Source: Microvirga massiliensis
Lineage (GTDB): Bacteria > Pseudomonadota > Alphaproteobacteria > Rhizobiales > Beijerinckiaceae
Assembly: GCF_001006805.1 (NCBI RefSeq)
Contig: NZ_LN811354.1
Location: 256,682 to 320,681, forward strand
Length of the DNA: 64,000 bases
Direction of reading: 5' to 3'
Shown: positions 45,071 to 55,168 of the stretch, in pieces
Layout of the letters: the number at the start of each line of letters is the position of its first letter
Numbering within the stretch: the stretch's first letter is position 1
Made by a program: the position numbers and the translations under genes
Notes under the pieces: generated by a model
The model's input: the letters and a program-made list of their open reading frames with translations, nothing else
What the model was told of the DNA's origin: nothing
The model's database searches: none

Positions 45071-45589
45071 ATGAATTCGACAAATGCGGCGCTGCTGGCG
45101 GGGCGGGTTTTGCTCGCCGCATGCTTCCTGCCGTCCGTGATCTCGCGCGCGTCCAATCTTTCGGGCTTTGCCGCATTGCTGGCGTCGAAAGGGCTGCCTT
45201 ATACCGATTTTTTGGCCGCCGCTGTCATGATCATCGAGATCTTCGGACCCGTGGCTCTGATCCTCGGGCTCGCGCCCCGTCTCGCCTCACTCTCGCTGAT
45301 CGCCGCGACCTTGCTCACGACCGGAATCCTGCACCGCTTCTGGGAGATGAGCGGCACCATCCGCATGTTCGAGCAGGCGGTCTTCATGGCGAATATCGGG
45401 GCCATCGCCGGGTTGCTGCTCTATCTCGTCAGTGGTCCTGGCGAATGGAGCTGGCAGAGCTGGTGGAGAGGCGAGAAGGCGAAGTCCCAGAAGGCCCGCA
45501 AGAAGTCATCGAAGCCGAGAACGCCACGGTCCAAGCCGGCTCCGGCCCGCTCTTCCGTGGAGAGCGACGGGCTCGCTGAGGCTGCCTGA
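45071..45589 (+). CDS. DoxX-family membrane protein with a basic C-terminal tail
   Basis: A 172-residue protein from ATG 45071 (MNSTNAALLAGRVLLAACFLPSVISRAS); a GTG five codons earlier is possible. Four membrane segments fit the DoxX family (LPYTDFLAAAVMIIEIFGPVALILGLAPRLASLSLIAATLLTTGILHRF…FMANIGAIAGLLLYLVSG). From about residue 130 it carries a Lys/Arg/Ser/Pro-rich tail (KAKSQKARKKSSKPRTPRSK) not usual for DoxX. Its electron-transfer or quinone-related role is unproven. It converges on the HU gene. Confidence 0.88.
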   Translation: MNSTNAALLAGRVLLAACFLPSVISRASNLSGFAALLASKGLPYTDFLAAAVMIIEIFGPVALILGLAPRLASLSLIAATLLTTGILHRFWEMSGTIRMFEQAVFMANIGAIAGLLLYLVSGPGEWSWQSWWRGEKAKSQKARKKSSKPRTPRSKPAPARSSVESDGLAEAA

Positions 45590-45625
45590 GGCGCGCCTCG
45601 GTAGGTTCAAGAGAAGGATACGTTT

Positions 45626-45656
45626 CGGCACGGGAGCGTCAGCTACCCCCGTGCCG
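45626..45656. terminator. Bidirectional stem-loop between DoxX and HU genes
   Basis: Perfect arms cggcacggg (45626-45634) and cccgtgccg (45648-45656) lie between convergent genes, with ttt on the left flank and gaag on the right. It probably serves both transcripts. Confidence 0.65.
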
Positions 45657-45679
45657 GAAGATGGGCCGCTTTTGACCGC

Positions 45680-45979
45680 TCAGGCCTTCTTGCGCCCGCG
45701 GCGCTTTGCGTTGAGCGTCGATTTCAGGGAGCGCGCCGCATCGAACTTGAGGTTCTTCGACGCTGCGATCTTGATCGCTTCGCCGGTACGAGGATTGCGG
45801 CCTTTCCGGGCCTGGCGCTCCGCAACGCGGAACCGTCCGAAGCCGAAAATGGCAACCTCCTCGCCCCTCTGGGCGGCTTCCGTAATCGTCTGGAACACGC
45901 TGTCGACCAGATCCCTGGCAAAGGTCTTCGTCAACTCGTGTTGTTCGGCCAGGGTTTCGATCAGGTCGTTCTTGTTCAT
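45680..45979 (-). CDS. HU-family DNA-binding protein
   Basis: A 99-residue HU protein: MNKNDLIETLAEQHELTKTFARDLVDSVFQTI, then EEVAIFGFGRFRVAERQARKGRNPRTGEAIKIAASKNLKFDAARSLKSTLN. The DNA-binding arm carries RNPRTGE, and the tail is basic (AKRRGRKKA), longer than in E. coli HU by about nine residues. It is a nucleoid protein that bends and wraps DNA. GAGGAAG precedes the start. Confidence 0.96.
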   Translation of the reverse strand: MNKNDLIETLAEQHELTKTFARDLVDSVFQTITEAAQRGEEVAIFGFGRFRVAERQARKGRNPRTGEAIKIAASKNLKFDAARSLKSTLNAKRRGRKKA

Positions 45980-46159
45980 GGCTTCCTCGTCGTGGGATAG
46001 GAGGCATAGCTCATGAAGGATTCTGCATACCCGTCAAGGGATCCTGCGGCACCAATCGTGCAAAAGCCATAGCTGATGCGGCATAGACACGATTTTCGAT
46101 GCCGCTGGTGAGGTCGCGTGACCGGAATGTGGCTTGATCCCCGGCACCTCGGCACCGGC

Positions 46160-46690
46160 TCAGGCGAGTTCCCTTAGGAGACCTTGCAGGTCGAGCGCTC
46201 TGGTATGCATGGCGAGCTCGCCGTCGCTCGTCCGGGGCCACTCGCTTTCGGGGCGATCCCAGTAGAGTTCGAGGCCGTTGCCGTCCGGGTCCCGCAGGTA
46301 AAGGGCTTCGCTGACGCCGTGGTCGGAGGCGCCGTCCAGCGTCACGCCCGCTTCGATTAAGCGGCGCAGGGCGTCGGCGAGGTCGCGCCGGGTCGGGTAG
46401 AGAATCGCCATGTGGAAGAGGCCGGTCGTGCCGGGCGGGGGAGGGGATCCTCCGCGGCTCTCCCAGGTGTTCAGGCCGATATGGTGGTGATAGCCGCCGG
46501 CCGAGACGAATGCAGCCTGCGTGCCGTAGCGCTGCATCAGGTTGAAGCCCAGGATCCCGCAATAGAAGGCCAGGGCGCGGTCGAGATCCGCAATCTTCAG
46601 ATGGACATGGCCAATTCTCACGCCGGCCGCGATCGGACGCGGCGTCAGATCTGTTTCCCGAGCCGGTAAAGGCGTGGTCTGTTCGGACAT
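46160..46690 (-). CDS. VOC-family (glyoxalase/extradiol dioxygenase fold) protein
   Basis: A 176-residue protein with a VOC module: RIGHVHLKIADLDRALAFYCGILGFNLMQRYGTQAAFVSAGGYHHHIGLNTW (about 25-76) and LRDPDGNGLELYWDRP (about 133-148). Metal-ligand positions are His29, the HHH region near 70 and Glu in GLELYW. The pattern is that of CatE-like proteins. The N-terminal 20 residues are a short extension. The substrate is unknown. Confidence 0.9.
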   Translation of the reverse strand: MSEQTTPLPARETDLTPRPIAAGVRIGHVHLKIADLDRALAFYCGILGFNLMQRYGTQAAFVSAGGYHHHIGLNTWESRGGSPPPPGTTGLFHMAILYPTRRDLADALRRLIEAGVTLDGASDHGVSEALYLRDPDGNGLELYWDRPESEWPRTSDGELAMHTRALDLQGLLRELA

Positions 46691-46763
46691 CGTTCGTGCT
46701 CCAAAACGCTGGTGGCGACCGGCCCCTCGATGGAAGAGGCCAATCGCTGAGAGGACATAGGAT

Positions 46764-47189
46764 CTACTGTGTGACCGTGCGAGGAATCGCCCGATCGCTC
46801 GAGCGAAGCGCCAAGGCGCCGTCGCCGAGAAGCGCCAGGGCCGCGAGACCTGCGATCCACAGGGCGAGGAATTCCCATCCGCCCTTTGGATTCGTGAAGA
46901 AGAATCCCGCCGGTCCGTGCACCGTCACGATCGCCCCGAGCAGGATCGGGATCAGCGCGATGGCAACGAGGCGGCTGTAGAAGCCGAGAATGAGCGCGAC
47001 CCCGCCCACGATCTCGGCCGTGATCGTCAGGTAGGCGAGAAAGGGCGGAAGGCCGAGACTTCCGAAGAACTGTGTGGTGCCGGCGGGCGTGAAGACGAAC
47101 AGCTTCAGGCCGGCATGGGCGAGAAACAGAATGCCAAGGCTCACGCGGAGCAAGAGAGCTGCATAGGGTGCGGTGCGGGTATCGATCAT
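46764..47189 (-). CDS. DoxX-family membrane protein
   Basis: A 141-residue DoxX protein from ATG 47189 (MIDTRTAPYAALLLRVSLGILFLAHAGLKLFVFTPAGTTQFFGSLGLP). Four membrane segments are evident, with the family motif FLAYLTITAEIVGGVALILGFYSRLVAIALIPILLGAI. Much longer open frame upstream runs through the divergent promoter and is not used. It is divergent from a LysR gene, which probably controls it. Similar LysR/DoxX pairs are common in proteobacteria. Confidence 0.9.
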   Translation of the reverse strand: MIDTRTAPYAALLLRVSLGILFLAHAGLKLFVFTPAGTTQFFGSLGLPPFLAYLTITAEIVGGVALILGFYSRLVAIALIPILLGAIVTVHGPAGFFFTNPKGGWEFLALWIAGLAALALLGDGALALRSSDRAIPRTVTQ

Positions 47190-47266
47190 GGGAACCTCGT
47201 GGAGGATACCCAGGAGATATCGACTGCTATCGCTGTATTGATAATCCTGAGAGAGGGAATAACACT

Positions 47267-47283
47267 TCACACCTGAAGTGTGA
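47267..47283. promoter_or_regulatory. Perfect dyad in the DoxX/LysR divergent promoter
   Basis: TCACAC-ctgaa-GTGTGA is a perfect 6-base inverted repeat with a 5-base spacer, about 80-90 bases from each start codon. It is a good candidate LysR-type operator. Confidence 0.55.
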
Positions 47284-47370
47284 GGCGGGATGCCCGATGG
47301 TGCGAGTGGTCGTCGGCTCCATGCTCTGACCACCGACTTCGGTGATCTTTCACCCCAGGAGTGAGACGGG

Positions 47371-48288
47371 ATGCTGGATCGTGTCACCGGCATGCAGGTT
47401 TTCGCGCGCGTGGCCGCGCTCGGCAGCCTTTCCGCGGCGGCACGGGCTCTTGGCATGTCACAGACAATGGCGACGAAGCATATCGGCGCCCTCGAAGAGC
47501 GCCTTGGCGTGAAGCTCCTTCACCGCACGACGCGCCGGCTCACGCTCACGGAGCCGGGGCGGAAATATCTCGAAGCCGTGGAACGGATTCTCGACGATCT
47601 CGAGGAGGCGGATGCCGTCGCATCCGCCGACCGCGTAGAGCCGCGAGGGACGTTGCGGCTCAACGTCCCGCTCTCGTTCGGAGTTCGCGAGATCGCGCCT
47701 GCAATTCCGGACTTCGTCCGTTTGCACCCGTCCGTGCGCGTGGATCTCGGTCTCAACGATCGCATCGTCGATCTCGTCGAAGAGGGCTGGGATCTCGCGA
47801 TCCGCATCGGCGGATTGAGTTCCTCGACCCTCGTGGCGCGAAAGCTTGCGCCATGCCGCCTGATGGTCTGCGGATCACCAGCCTATCTCGAGGCGAATGG
47901 CACGCCGCGGAGGGTAGACGATCTCAAGAGCCACAACTGCCTCGGATACACGCTGTCGAGCCGAGTCGGGCCCGATCGCTGGCATTTCGGGCGAGACGGC
48001 GGAATCGCCGTTCCGGTCACGGGCAATCTTCGCGCGGGCAATGGCGACGCGCTTCTCGCGGCGGCGCTGGCCGGCCAAGGCCTGATCTACCAGCCGACTT
48101 TCATCGTCGGCGAGGACATTCGCGCGGGCCGGCTCGTCGCGCTCGTGCTGGACGAGCCGGCTATCGAGACCTCGAATGTTTACGCCGTATATCCCTCCGA
48201 CCGCCATCCGCCGGCAAAGGTCAGAACCTTCGTGGACTTCCTGGTGAAGCGGTTCGCAGCGGTGCCGCCCTGGGACCGCGGCCTTTAG
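47371..48288 (+). CDS. LysR-family transcriptional regulator
   Basis: A 305-residue LysR protein with AGGAG upstream of ATG 47371. The helix-turn-helix is in residues 1-62 (MLDRVTGMQVFARVAALGSLSAAARALGMSQTMATKHIGALEERLGVKLLHRTTRRLTLTEPG), the DmlR/PecT-like subgroup. The effector domain follows from about 90 (RGTLRLNVPLSFGVREIAPAIPDF). It is divergent from the DoxX gene with a perfect dyad between them, so it likely regulates that gene. Confidence 0.94.
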   Translation: MLDRVTGMQVFARVAALGSLSAAARALGMSQTMATKHIGALEERLGVKLLHRTTRRLTLTEPGRKYLEAVERILDDLEEADAVASADRVEPRGTLRLNVPLSFGVREIAPAIPDFVRLHPSVRVDLGLNDRIVDLVEEGWDLAIRIGGLSSSTLVARKLAPCRLMVCGSPAYLEANGTPRRVDDLKSHNCLGYTLSSRVGPDRWHFGRDGGIAVPVTGNLRAGNGDALLAAALAGQGLIYQPTFIVGEDIRAGRLVALVLDEPAIETSNVYAVYPSDRHPPAKVRTFVDFLVKRFAAVPPWDRGL

Positions 48289-48334
48289 CACCGGCCCTTC
48301 AGCGGCGCATCGTGTAGACGGTTCCTGAGCCGCG

Positions 48335-48760
48335 CTACCAGAACCAGCCGAAATAGAGCGGCCACAGGCTCGGAGAACGGATCCCGCGGACACGCCGCGC
48401 GGCCTCTTCGGCCCGCATCGTCGAGCCGCCATGGCACGAGCAGAGGATGATGTGCGCATCATGCTCGGAGAGGTCGAAGAACGCGATGGAATCGCCGAGA
48501 CGATCGCTCGCCATGCCCTCCGCCCGCAGCACCGGATCCGTATAGGCGACCGACAGAGCAGACCCGTCCGCCCGCATCGACCGGCGCACGGATTTCGGCT
48601 TGAATTCGATTTCGTCCAGTGTCGCGAGCAGGCGATCCGGGTCCCGCTCGAGCAGCTCGGCCCAGCGGTCTAGGCGCTCGCGCCGCGACAGGGGGCGGGC
48701 TGGCCGGGCGGGCTTCACATCTGCAACGCGGTTGAGTTCGGCCAGACGTTTATGTTCCAT
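48335..48760 (-). CDS. Conserved hypothetical protein
   Basis: A 141-residue soluble protein starting MEHKRLAELNRVADVKPARPARPLSRRERLDRWAELLERDP. It includes LLATLDEIEFKPKSVRRSMRADGSALSVAYTDPVLRAEGMASDRLGDSIAFFDLSEHDAHIILCSCHGG and ends with aromatic residues (LWPLYFGWFW). I recall similar proteins in Bradyrhizobium and Methylobacterium, without known function. The CSCHGG stretch could bind a metal. It stands alone and converges on the LysR gene. Confidence 0.75.
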   Translation of the reverse strand: MEHKRLAELNRVADVKPARPARPLSRRERLDRWAELLERDPDRLLATLDEIEFKPKSVRRSMRADGSALSVAYTDPVLRAEGMASDRLGDSIAFFDLSEHDAHIILCSCHGGSTMRAEEAARRVRGIRSPSLWPLYFGWFW

Positions 48761-48946
48761 GGCTCGACTCCTCTTTCAGGAAGAGCAGCTTCGATCACCC
48801 ACCAGCCTGCAGGATCAACCAAGAGCCACGAGGGAAAGTTCGAGAGCCGGCGCGCCGGAATGGCTGAAATTTTAAGCGGATCGGGCCTGGACGCCCTATG
48901 CATCCGGCCCTTTCGGGTGCACACAATTCAGCTCGGAGCATGAGCG

Positions 48947-49696
48947 ATGCGCCTTCTCGTCATCAATCCGAACACGACCGAATCCGTCACGGAGCTCGTG
49001 GCGGATCTCGGCAGGCGACTCGCTGAACCCGGCAGTGAGATCCGCGCGGTCACGGGACGGTTCGGCGCGCGCTACATCTCGAGTCGGAGCGCGGCGGCGA
49101 TCGCCAGTCACGCCGCGCTCGAGCTCCTCGCGACCCATGTCGAAGGCTGCGACGCCGTCTATCTCGCGTGTTTCGGTGATCCGGGCCTGTTTGCCCTCAA
49201 GGAATTGTCGCCGGTCCCCGTTATCGGGATGGCCGAGGCGTCCTGTCACCTCGCGGCAACAGTCGGGCGCCGGTTCTCCATCGTGACCGGCGGCGCCCGG
49301 TGGAGCCCGATGCTGGAGGAATTCGTCACCGCAATCGGGCTGTCGGCCTCGCTTGCAAGCGTCCGGACGGTTGCTCCGACGGGCGCCGAGATCGCAGCGG
49401 CTCCGGACCGCGCTCTCGCATCGCTGTCCGGGCAGGCCAGGGCGTGTGCCGAGGAGGACGGCGCCGAAGTCGTCATTCTCGGGGGAGCGGCGCTTGCCGG
49501 GCTGGCAAGCCGAATCGATGAGGACGTGCCCGTTCCCGTGCTCTGCTCCGTCGAGGTCGGCTTCCGTGCGGCTTTTGCTGCGGCGAGGCTCCGGCCCCGA
49601 AAGGCGCGGGCAGGATCATTATCGGCACCGCAGCCGGTCGAAACCATTGGTCTCGGCGAGGCGTTGGAGAGCGCCATGCATGGCCGGCCTATGTGA
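48947..49696 (+). CDS. Asp/Glu/hydantoin racemase-family protein lacking the second catalytic Cys
   Basis: A 249-residue protein with GGAGC upstream of ATG 48947. It begins MRLLVINPNTTESVTELVADLGRRLAEPG, as hydantoin racemases do, and has the first catalytic Cys75 in ACFGDPGL. The second half normally carries LGCAGM; here residues 178-183 read LGGAAL, so Gly180 replaces the usual Cys. The family interconverts enantiomers by two-base Cys chemistry, so this enzyme may be a one-base lyase/decarboxylase-like relative or inactive. The final 30 residues (RPRKARAGSLSAPQPVETIGLG) are a linker-like tail. Confidence 0.85.
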   Translation: MRLLVINPNTTESVTELVADLGRRLAEPGSEIRAVTGRFGARYISSRSAAAIASHAALELLATHVEGCDAVYLACFGDPGLFALKELSPVPVIGMAEASCHLAATVGRRFSIVTGGARWSPMLEEFVTAIGLSASLASVRTVAPTGAEIAAAPDRALASLSGQARACAEEDGAEVVILGGAALAGLASRIDEDVPVPVLCSVEVGFRAAFAAARLRPRKARAGSLSAPQPVETIGLGEALESAMHGRPM

Positions 49697-49706
49697 CGAT
49701 GAGAGT

Positions 49707-49725
49707 TATGCTGCGTTGCAGCATA
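49707..49725. promoter_or_regulatory. Perfect 19-base palindrome containing CTGC-N3-GCAG
   Basis: TATGCTGCGTTGCAGCATA has perfect 8-base arms around gtt. The core CTGC-N3-GCAG is the site described for PhaR, the alphaproteobacterial repressor of phasin and PHA genes. No phasin gene lies next to it, so the target is unclear. Confidence 0.5.
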
Positions 49726-49992
49726 TGCGTCAGTGTCATTGTCTTATGTGTGGGACGCATGCGAATGGCTCAAAAATTCGGGTTTTTGGGCGGTTTTGTC
49801 GCGTCTAAAATGGTTCTGACTCAAAAATCCGGCCATTTTCGCTGGCTTTGAGAGGGTGCGACCGTCTGTGACAGTTTCAGACGATCGAATCCGCTTGCTT
49901 TCTTAGGTGCGATGCAGCATATTGCTTGCGTGGCCGGGTGATTGGCGTCGCCCTGCCGCAGCCCTTCTTGGGCGTTTCCTCCCTAAACTTCG

Positions 49993-50018
49993 GGCCGCTC
50001 TTCAGGGCGGCCTTTTTT
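49993..50018 (+). terminator. Rho-independent terminator
   Basis: Stem ggccgc (49993-49998) and gcggcc (50007-50012) with an 8-base loop, followed by six T (50013-50018). It faces the + strand, 300 bases after the racemase-family gene and just before the 3' end of the convergent pca operon. Confidence 0.8.
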
Positions 50019-50041
50019 CTTGCCCGCGCCAACCGCGCCGA

Positions 50042-50875
50042 TCAGGCCCGAGACTGCAGGCCGAGAGCTGTCCTGGCTTCCGTCGGTGTCGCGACGCGTC
50101 TTCCGTGCCGCTCGACTGCCTGGACGGCCAAGCTTACCAATTCGGCGTTGCTCTTCGCGAGCCGATCCTTGCTGATCCGGATGTTGTCCTCGAGCCCGGT
50201 GCGCACCGCATCGGCGCCGCGCTTCAGCGCCCATTCCATGACCGGTGCCTGGTTGCGCCCGATCCCGGCCGCCGTCCAGGTCGCCTTCGGGAGCACGCGG
50301 CGGAGCTCTCCGAGCAGCAGGTCGAGCAGGTGCTCCTCGGCGGGCAGGGCGTTCTGCACGCCCATCACGAACTGCACGTGCGGGCGCTCATCGATCAGAC
50401 CCGCCTCGACCAGGCGCTTCGCCCCATGCAGATGCGAAAGATCGAAGATCTCGATCTCCGGCCGGATCCCGAATTCCCGCATCTTCGTCGCGAGATCGGT
50501 CACGAGCGTGGTGTGGTTCTCGTAGACGATGGTCGGGAAATTGACCGAGCCGGTCGAGAGCGAGGCCATGTCGGGCTTCAGAGACAAGGCCGAGCCGCGG
50601 GCGCTCGGATCGCGCCCACGCCCGCCGGTCGAGAATTGCACGATCATGCCTGGGCAGTGCTTTTCGACGCCCTCCTGCACGGCCGCGAAGCGCTCCGGAT
50701 CGGAGGACGGGCTCTCGTCGTCGTTGCGGACATGGATGTGCACGAGCGAGGCGCCCGCCTCGAAGGCCTCGTGCGTCGACTCGATCTGCTCCGCAGGCGT
50801 GACCGGCACCGCCGGGTTGTCCTTCTTGCGCGGCACCGAGCCCGTGATGGCGACCGCGATCACGACGGGGTTCAT
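50042..50875 (-). CDS. BKACE (DUF849) beta-keto acid cleavage enzyme
   Basis: A 277-residue protein of the 3-keto-5-aminohexanoate cleavage family. It opens MNPVVIAVAITGSVPRKKDNPAVPVTPAEQIESTHEAFEAGASLVHIHVRNDDESP; HIH carries two zinc ligands. It continues FSTGGRGRDPSARG, EIEIFDLSHL and GADAVRTGLEDNIRISKDRLA, all family hallmarks. The enzymes split a beta-keto acid with acetyl-CoA to a CoA ester and acetoacetate. It is the last gene of a pobA-pcaK-pcaHG operon, 14 bases after pcaG, so a beta-keto acid of the protocatechuate pathway (such as beta-ketoadipate) is a plausible substrate by context. Confidence 0.93.
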   Translation of the reverse strand: MNPVVIAVAITGSVPRKKDNPAVPVTPAEQIESTHEAFEAGASLVHIHVRNDDESPSSDPERFAAVQEGVEKHCPGMIVQFSTGGRGRDPSARGSALSLKPDMASLSTGSVNFPTIVYENHTTLVTDLATKMREFGIRPEIEIFDLSHLHGAKRLVEAGLIDERPHVQFVMGVQNALPAEEHLLDLLLGELRRVLPKATWTAAGIGRNQAPVMEWALKRGADAVRTGLEDNIRISKDRLAKSNAELVSLAVQAVERHGRRVATPTEARTALGLQSRA

Positions 50876-50889
50876 GGCTGTTTCCTTGA

Positions 50890-51525
50890 TCAGATATCGA
50901 AGAACACGGTCTCGCGCTCGCCCTGCAGGTGAATGTCGAAGACATAGACGACCTCGCCTGGGCGCTCCTCGCGCCGCGCGATCAGGGTCTCGCGGCGGGC
51001 GGGTTGCTCGATGATGTTGAGCACCGGATCGGCCGCATTCGCCTGAGCCTCGTCGGAGAAATACATCCGGGTCGCGAGCCCGATGTTGATGCCGCGCGCC
51101 GCCAGCCAGAAGCTGACATGCGGCGCCATCGGCCGGTGCCCGTGCCGACCCGCGACCGGTCCGGGCTTGATCGTCTCGAAGCGATAGAGGCCGCTGTCAA
51201 AATCCGTGCAGGTGCGGCCCCAGCCCCGGAAGGCCGGATCGAGCGGCTTGTTCTCCTGCCGGTCGGCCGGATGGTCATAGCGTCCGGCGGCATTGGCCTG
51301 CCAGATCTCGACCAGGATGTCGCGCGCAATCGCGCCGGTGCCGTCGAAGATCCGTCCCTCGATGGTGATCCGCTCGCCCTTGGTGGCCGGGGTCACGAGG
51401 ACGTTCGAGAAGTTGTTCTCGAAGATATCGAAGCCCGCCTGGTGCGGAATGAGGCCGATATGGACGTAGGGTCCGGCTGTCTGCGAGGGCGTTTCCTTCA
51501 GGTAGGGCAGGGATGGGATCGTCAT
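50890..51525 (-). CDS. pcaG: Protocatechuate 3,4-dioxygenase alpha subunit
   Basis: A 211-residue protein: MTIPSLPYLKETPSQTAGPYVHIGLIPHQAGFDIFENNFSNVL, the PcaG start, then IEGRIFDGTGAIARDILVEIWQANAAGRYDHPADRQ, and GWGRTCTDFDSGLYRFETIKPG. It pairs with the beta subunit immediately upstream (4-base gap). Together they cleave the ring of protocatechuate between the two hydroxyls to 3-carboxy-cis,cis-muconate. The alpha subunit lacks the iron site, which lies in PcaH. Confidence 0.96.
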   Translation of the reverse strand: MTIPSLPYLKETPSQTAGPYVHIGLIPHQAGFDIFENNFSNVLVTPATKGERITIEGRIFDGTGAIARDILVEIWQANAAGRYDHPADRQENKPLDPAFRGWGRTCTDFDSGLYRFETIKPGPVAGRHGHRPMAPHVSFWLAARGINIGLATRMYFSDEAQANAADPVLNIIEQPARRETLIARREERPGEVVYVFDIHLQGERETVFFDI

Positions 51526-51529
51526 GGCG

Positions 51530-52309
<780 letters not shown>

Positions 52310-52382
52310 CTATGCGTCATCTCCACCCCAGGCGCTACCGTGGATCCGCAACCGGTCTCGCAGCGCATGTGACGTGGCCGGC

Positions 52383-53747
52383 TCAATGGCCCAGGGCTTC
52401 GCCTCGAGCCGCGGCATAGGCTGATTTGTCCTCGGGGTGGACGAGTTGCTTGATCGCCAAGGCCACAGCCGAGATCAGGCCCGGAACGGCGATGATCATG
52501 AAGATCTCGGCAAAGCTGAGATTTCGGCGCGACAGCTCGGCCACGAGGAATGAGCCCGCGATGCCGCCGAAGCGGCCCAGCCCGAGCATCCAGGCCACAC
52601 CCGTCGCGCGCCCATTCGTCGGATAAAACGCAGCGGCCAGCGCGGGCAGCGACGACTGGGCCGTGTTCATGACCGTGCCCGCGACGAGCACGACCAGCAT
52701 TAGCAGGCCGAGGGCACTGGTCGTCTGGCCGATGGCGTAGACGGTCACGGCCGTCAGCGCGAAGCACACCGCGATGGTGATGTTGGCGTTGAAGCGGTCC
52801 ATCAGCCAGCCGGAGAGGATCGCACCGATGCCTCCGAGAGGGAACAAGGCGGTGATGAGGGAAGCAGTGGCAGGCGCCAGCCCCGCGTCCCTGAACAGGA
52901 TCGGCATCCAGTTGATCAAGGCGTAGAAGATCACCAGTCCCATGAAATAGGCGAGCCACAACATCACCGACCCCACCAGGTAGTCCCTCGAGAGCACCAC
53001 TCCGATGCTGCTCTTTCCTTGGGGCGCCGGCCCCTTCTCGTGCATCACGAAGGAGGCTGCATCGACGGCGGTTGTGGAGATGCGATGCAGAACGCCGCGA
53101 ATACGCTCTGCGGGATAGCCCTCGGCGACCATGTAGCGGAGCGACTCCGGCAGGAACAGGACGAGCAGCAGCGCCAGGATCAGCGGCGTGACTCCGCCGA
53201 GAATCAGGACGCTGCGCCAGCCGAATTGCGGGATCATCCAGGCCGCGAGAAAGCCTCCGAAAGCCGCGCCGAGCGGAAAGCCGCAGAACATCGCGTTGGT
53301 CAGCATCGCCCGCCGTCCGTCGGGACAATACTCGCTCATCAGGGTCACGGCATTGGGCATGGCTGCGCCGAGCCCGAGGCCTGTGACGAAACGCCAAACA
53401 ACCAGTTGCGTCAGGCTGCCCGACGATGCGGAGGCGAGGCAGGCGATGCCGAAGAGAATCACCGCACCCGCCAGGACCGCCTTACGACCGAAGCGGTCAG
53501 CCAGCGGTCCTGCGGAGAGCGCCCCGAACGCCAAGCCGAATAGCGCCGCGCTCAGGACCGGCGCCAGCGCCGGTCGCTCCACGCCCCATTCGGTGACCAG
53601 CGAAGGTGCGATGTAGCCGATAGCTGCCGTGTCAAAACCGTCCAGCAGGACGATGCAGAAGCACAGGGCGAAGATCACCCGCTGGAAGCCGGAGAACGGG
53701 TGCTCGTTGAGGAAGGTCTGGACGTCAATGATGGGGCCATCAGGCAT
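52383..53747 (-). CDS. MFS transporter, aromatic acid:H+ symporter family (PcaK-like)
   Basis: A 454-residue protein with 12 predicted membrane segments. The AAHS signature is clear: FALCFCIVLLDGFDTAAIGYIAPSLVTEWGVE (about 25-56) and GPLADRFGRKAVLAGAVILFG (about 80-100). A long cytoplasmic loop lies between TM6 and TM7. It sits between pobA and pcaH, so import of 4-hydroxybenzoate or protocatechuate is the likely role. The gaps to pobA (107 bases) and pcaH (127) allow a shared transcript. Confidence 0.93.
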   Translation of the reverse strand: MPDGPIIDVQTFLNEHPFSGFQRVIFALCFCIVLLDGFDTAAIGYIAPSLVTEWGVERPALAPVLSAALFGLAFGALSAGPLADRFGRKAVLAGAVILFGIACLASASSGSLTQLVVWRFVTGLGLGAAMPNAVTLMSEYCPDGRRAMLTNAMFCGFPLGAAFGGFLAAWMIPQFGWRSVLILGGVTPLILALLLVLFLPESLRYMVAEGYPAERIRGVLHRISTTAVDAASFVMHEKGPAPQGKSSIGVVLSRDYLVGSVMLWLAYFMGLVIFYALINWMPILFRDAGLAPATASLITALFPLGGIGAILSGWLMDRFNANITIAVCFALTAVTVYAIGQTTSALGLLMLVVLVAGTVMNTAQSSLPALAAAFYPTNGRATGVAWMLGLGRFGGIAGSFLVAELSRRNLSFAEIFMIIAVPGLISAVALAIKQLVHPEDKSAYAAARGEALGH

Positions 53748-53854
53748 GACGTTCTCCCTCTTTCTCTTTCAGGATGCGTTTTGCCGATCGCAGTCTTGCC
53801 GTAGCCTGTTACGCATTTGCCACGGCTCGGAGGAACCTGACGTTCCGGTCTCTC

Positions 53855-55069
<1,215 letters not shown>

Positions 55070-55168
55070 CTAATCCAGGAGGGGGCAAAGTAAACGGACA
55101 GTTCCGATCTGCCCTTGTAGAGATGAACGTCCTATCTCGAGCGGAACCGGCCCGTCATGGTGGCCCTG

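Larger units (their letters stand above)
49697..50041 (+). other. AT-richer intergenic region with a palindrome and a terminator
   Basis: About 345 bases, less GC-rich than the surroundings. It holds the perfect dyad at 49707-49725, a half-copy at 49914-49921, two similar (g)(c/a)ctcaaaaat(t/c)cgg segments near 49770 and 49813, and a terminator at 49993-50018. A 31-codon frame (49759-49851) has no ribosome site. The layout suggests a short untranslated transcript on the + strand; no known RNA family is recognised. Confidence 0.45.

Noticed and set aside
49759..49851. A 31-codon frame in the AT-richer segment
   Set aside because: No ribosome site upstream and no similarity to known leader peptides; the repeated tcaaaaat(t/c)cgg explains part of it.
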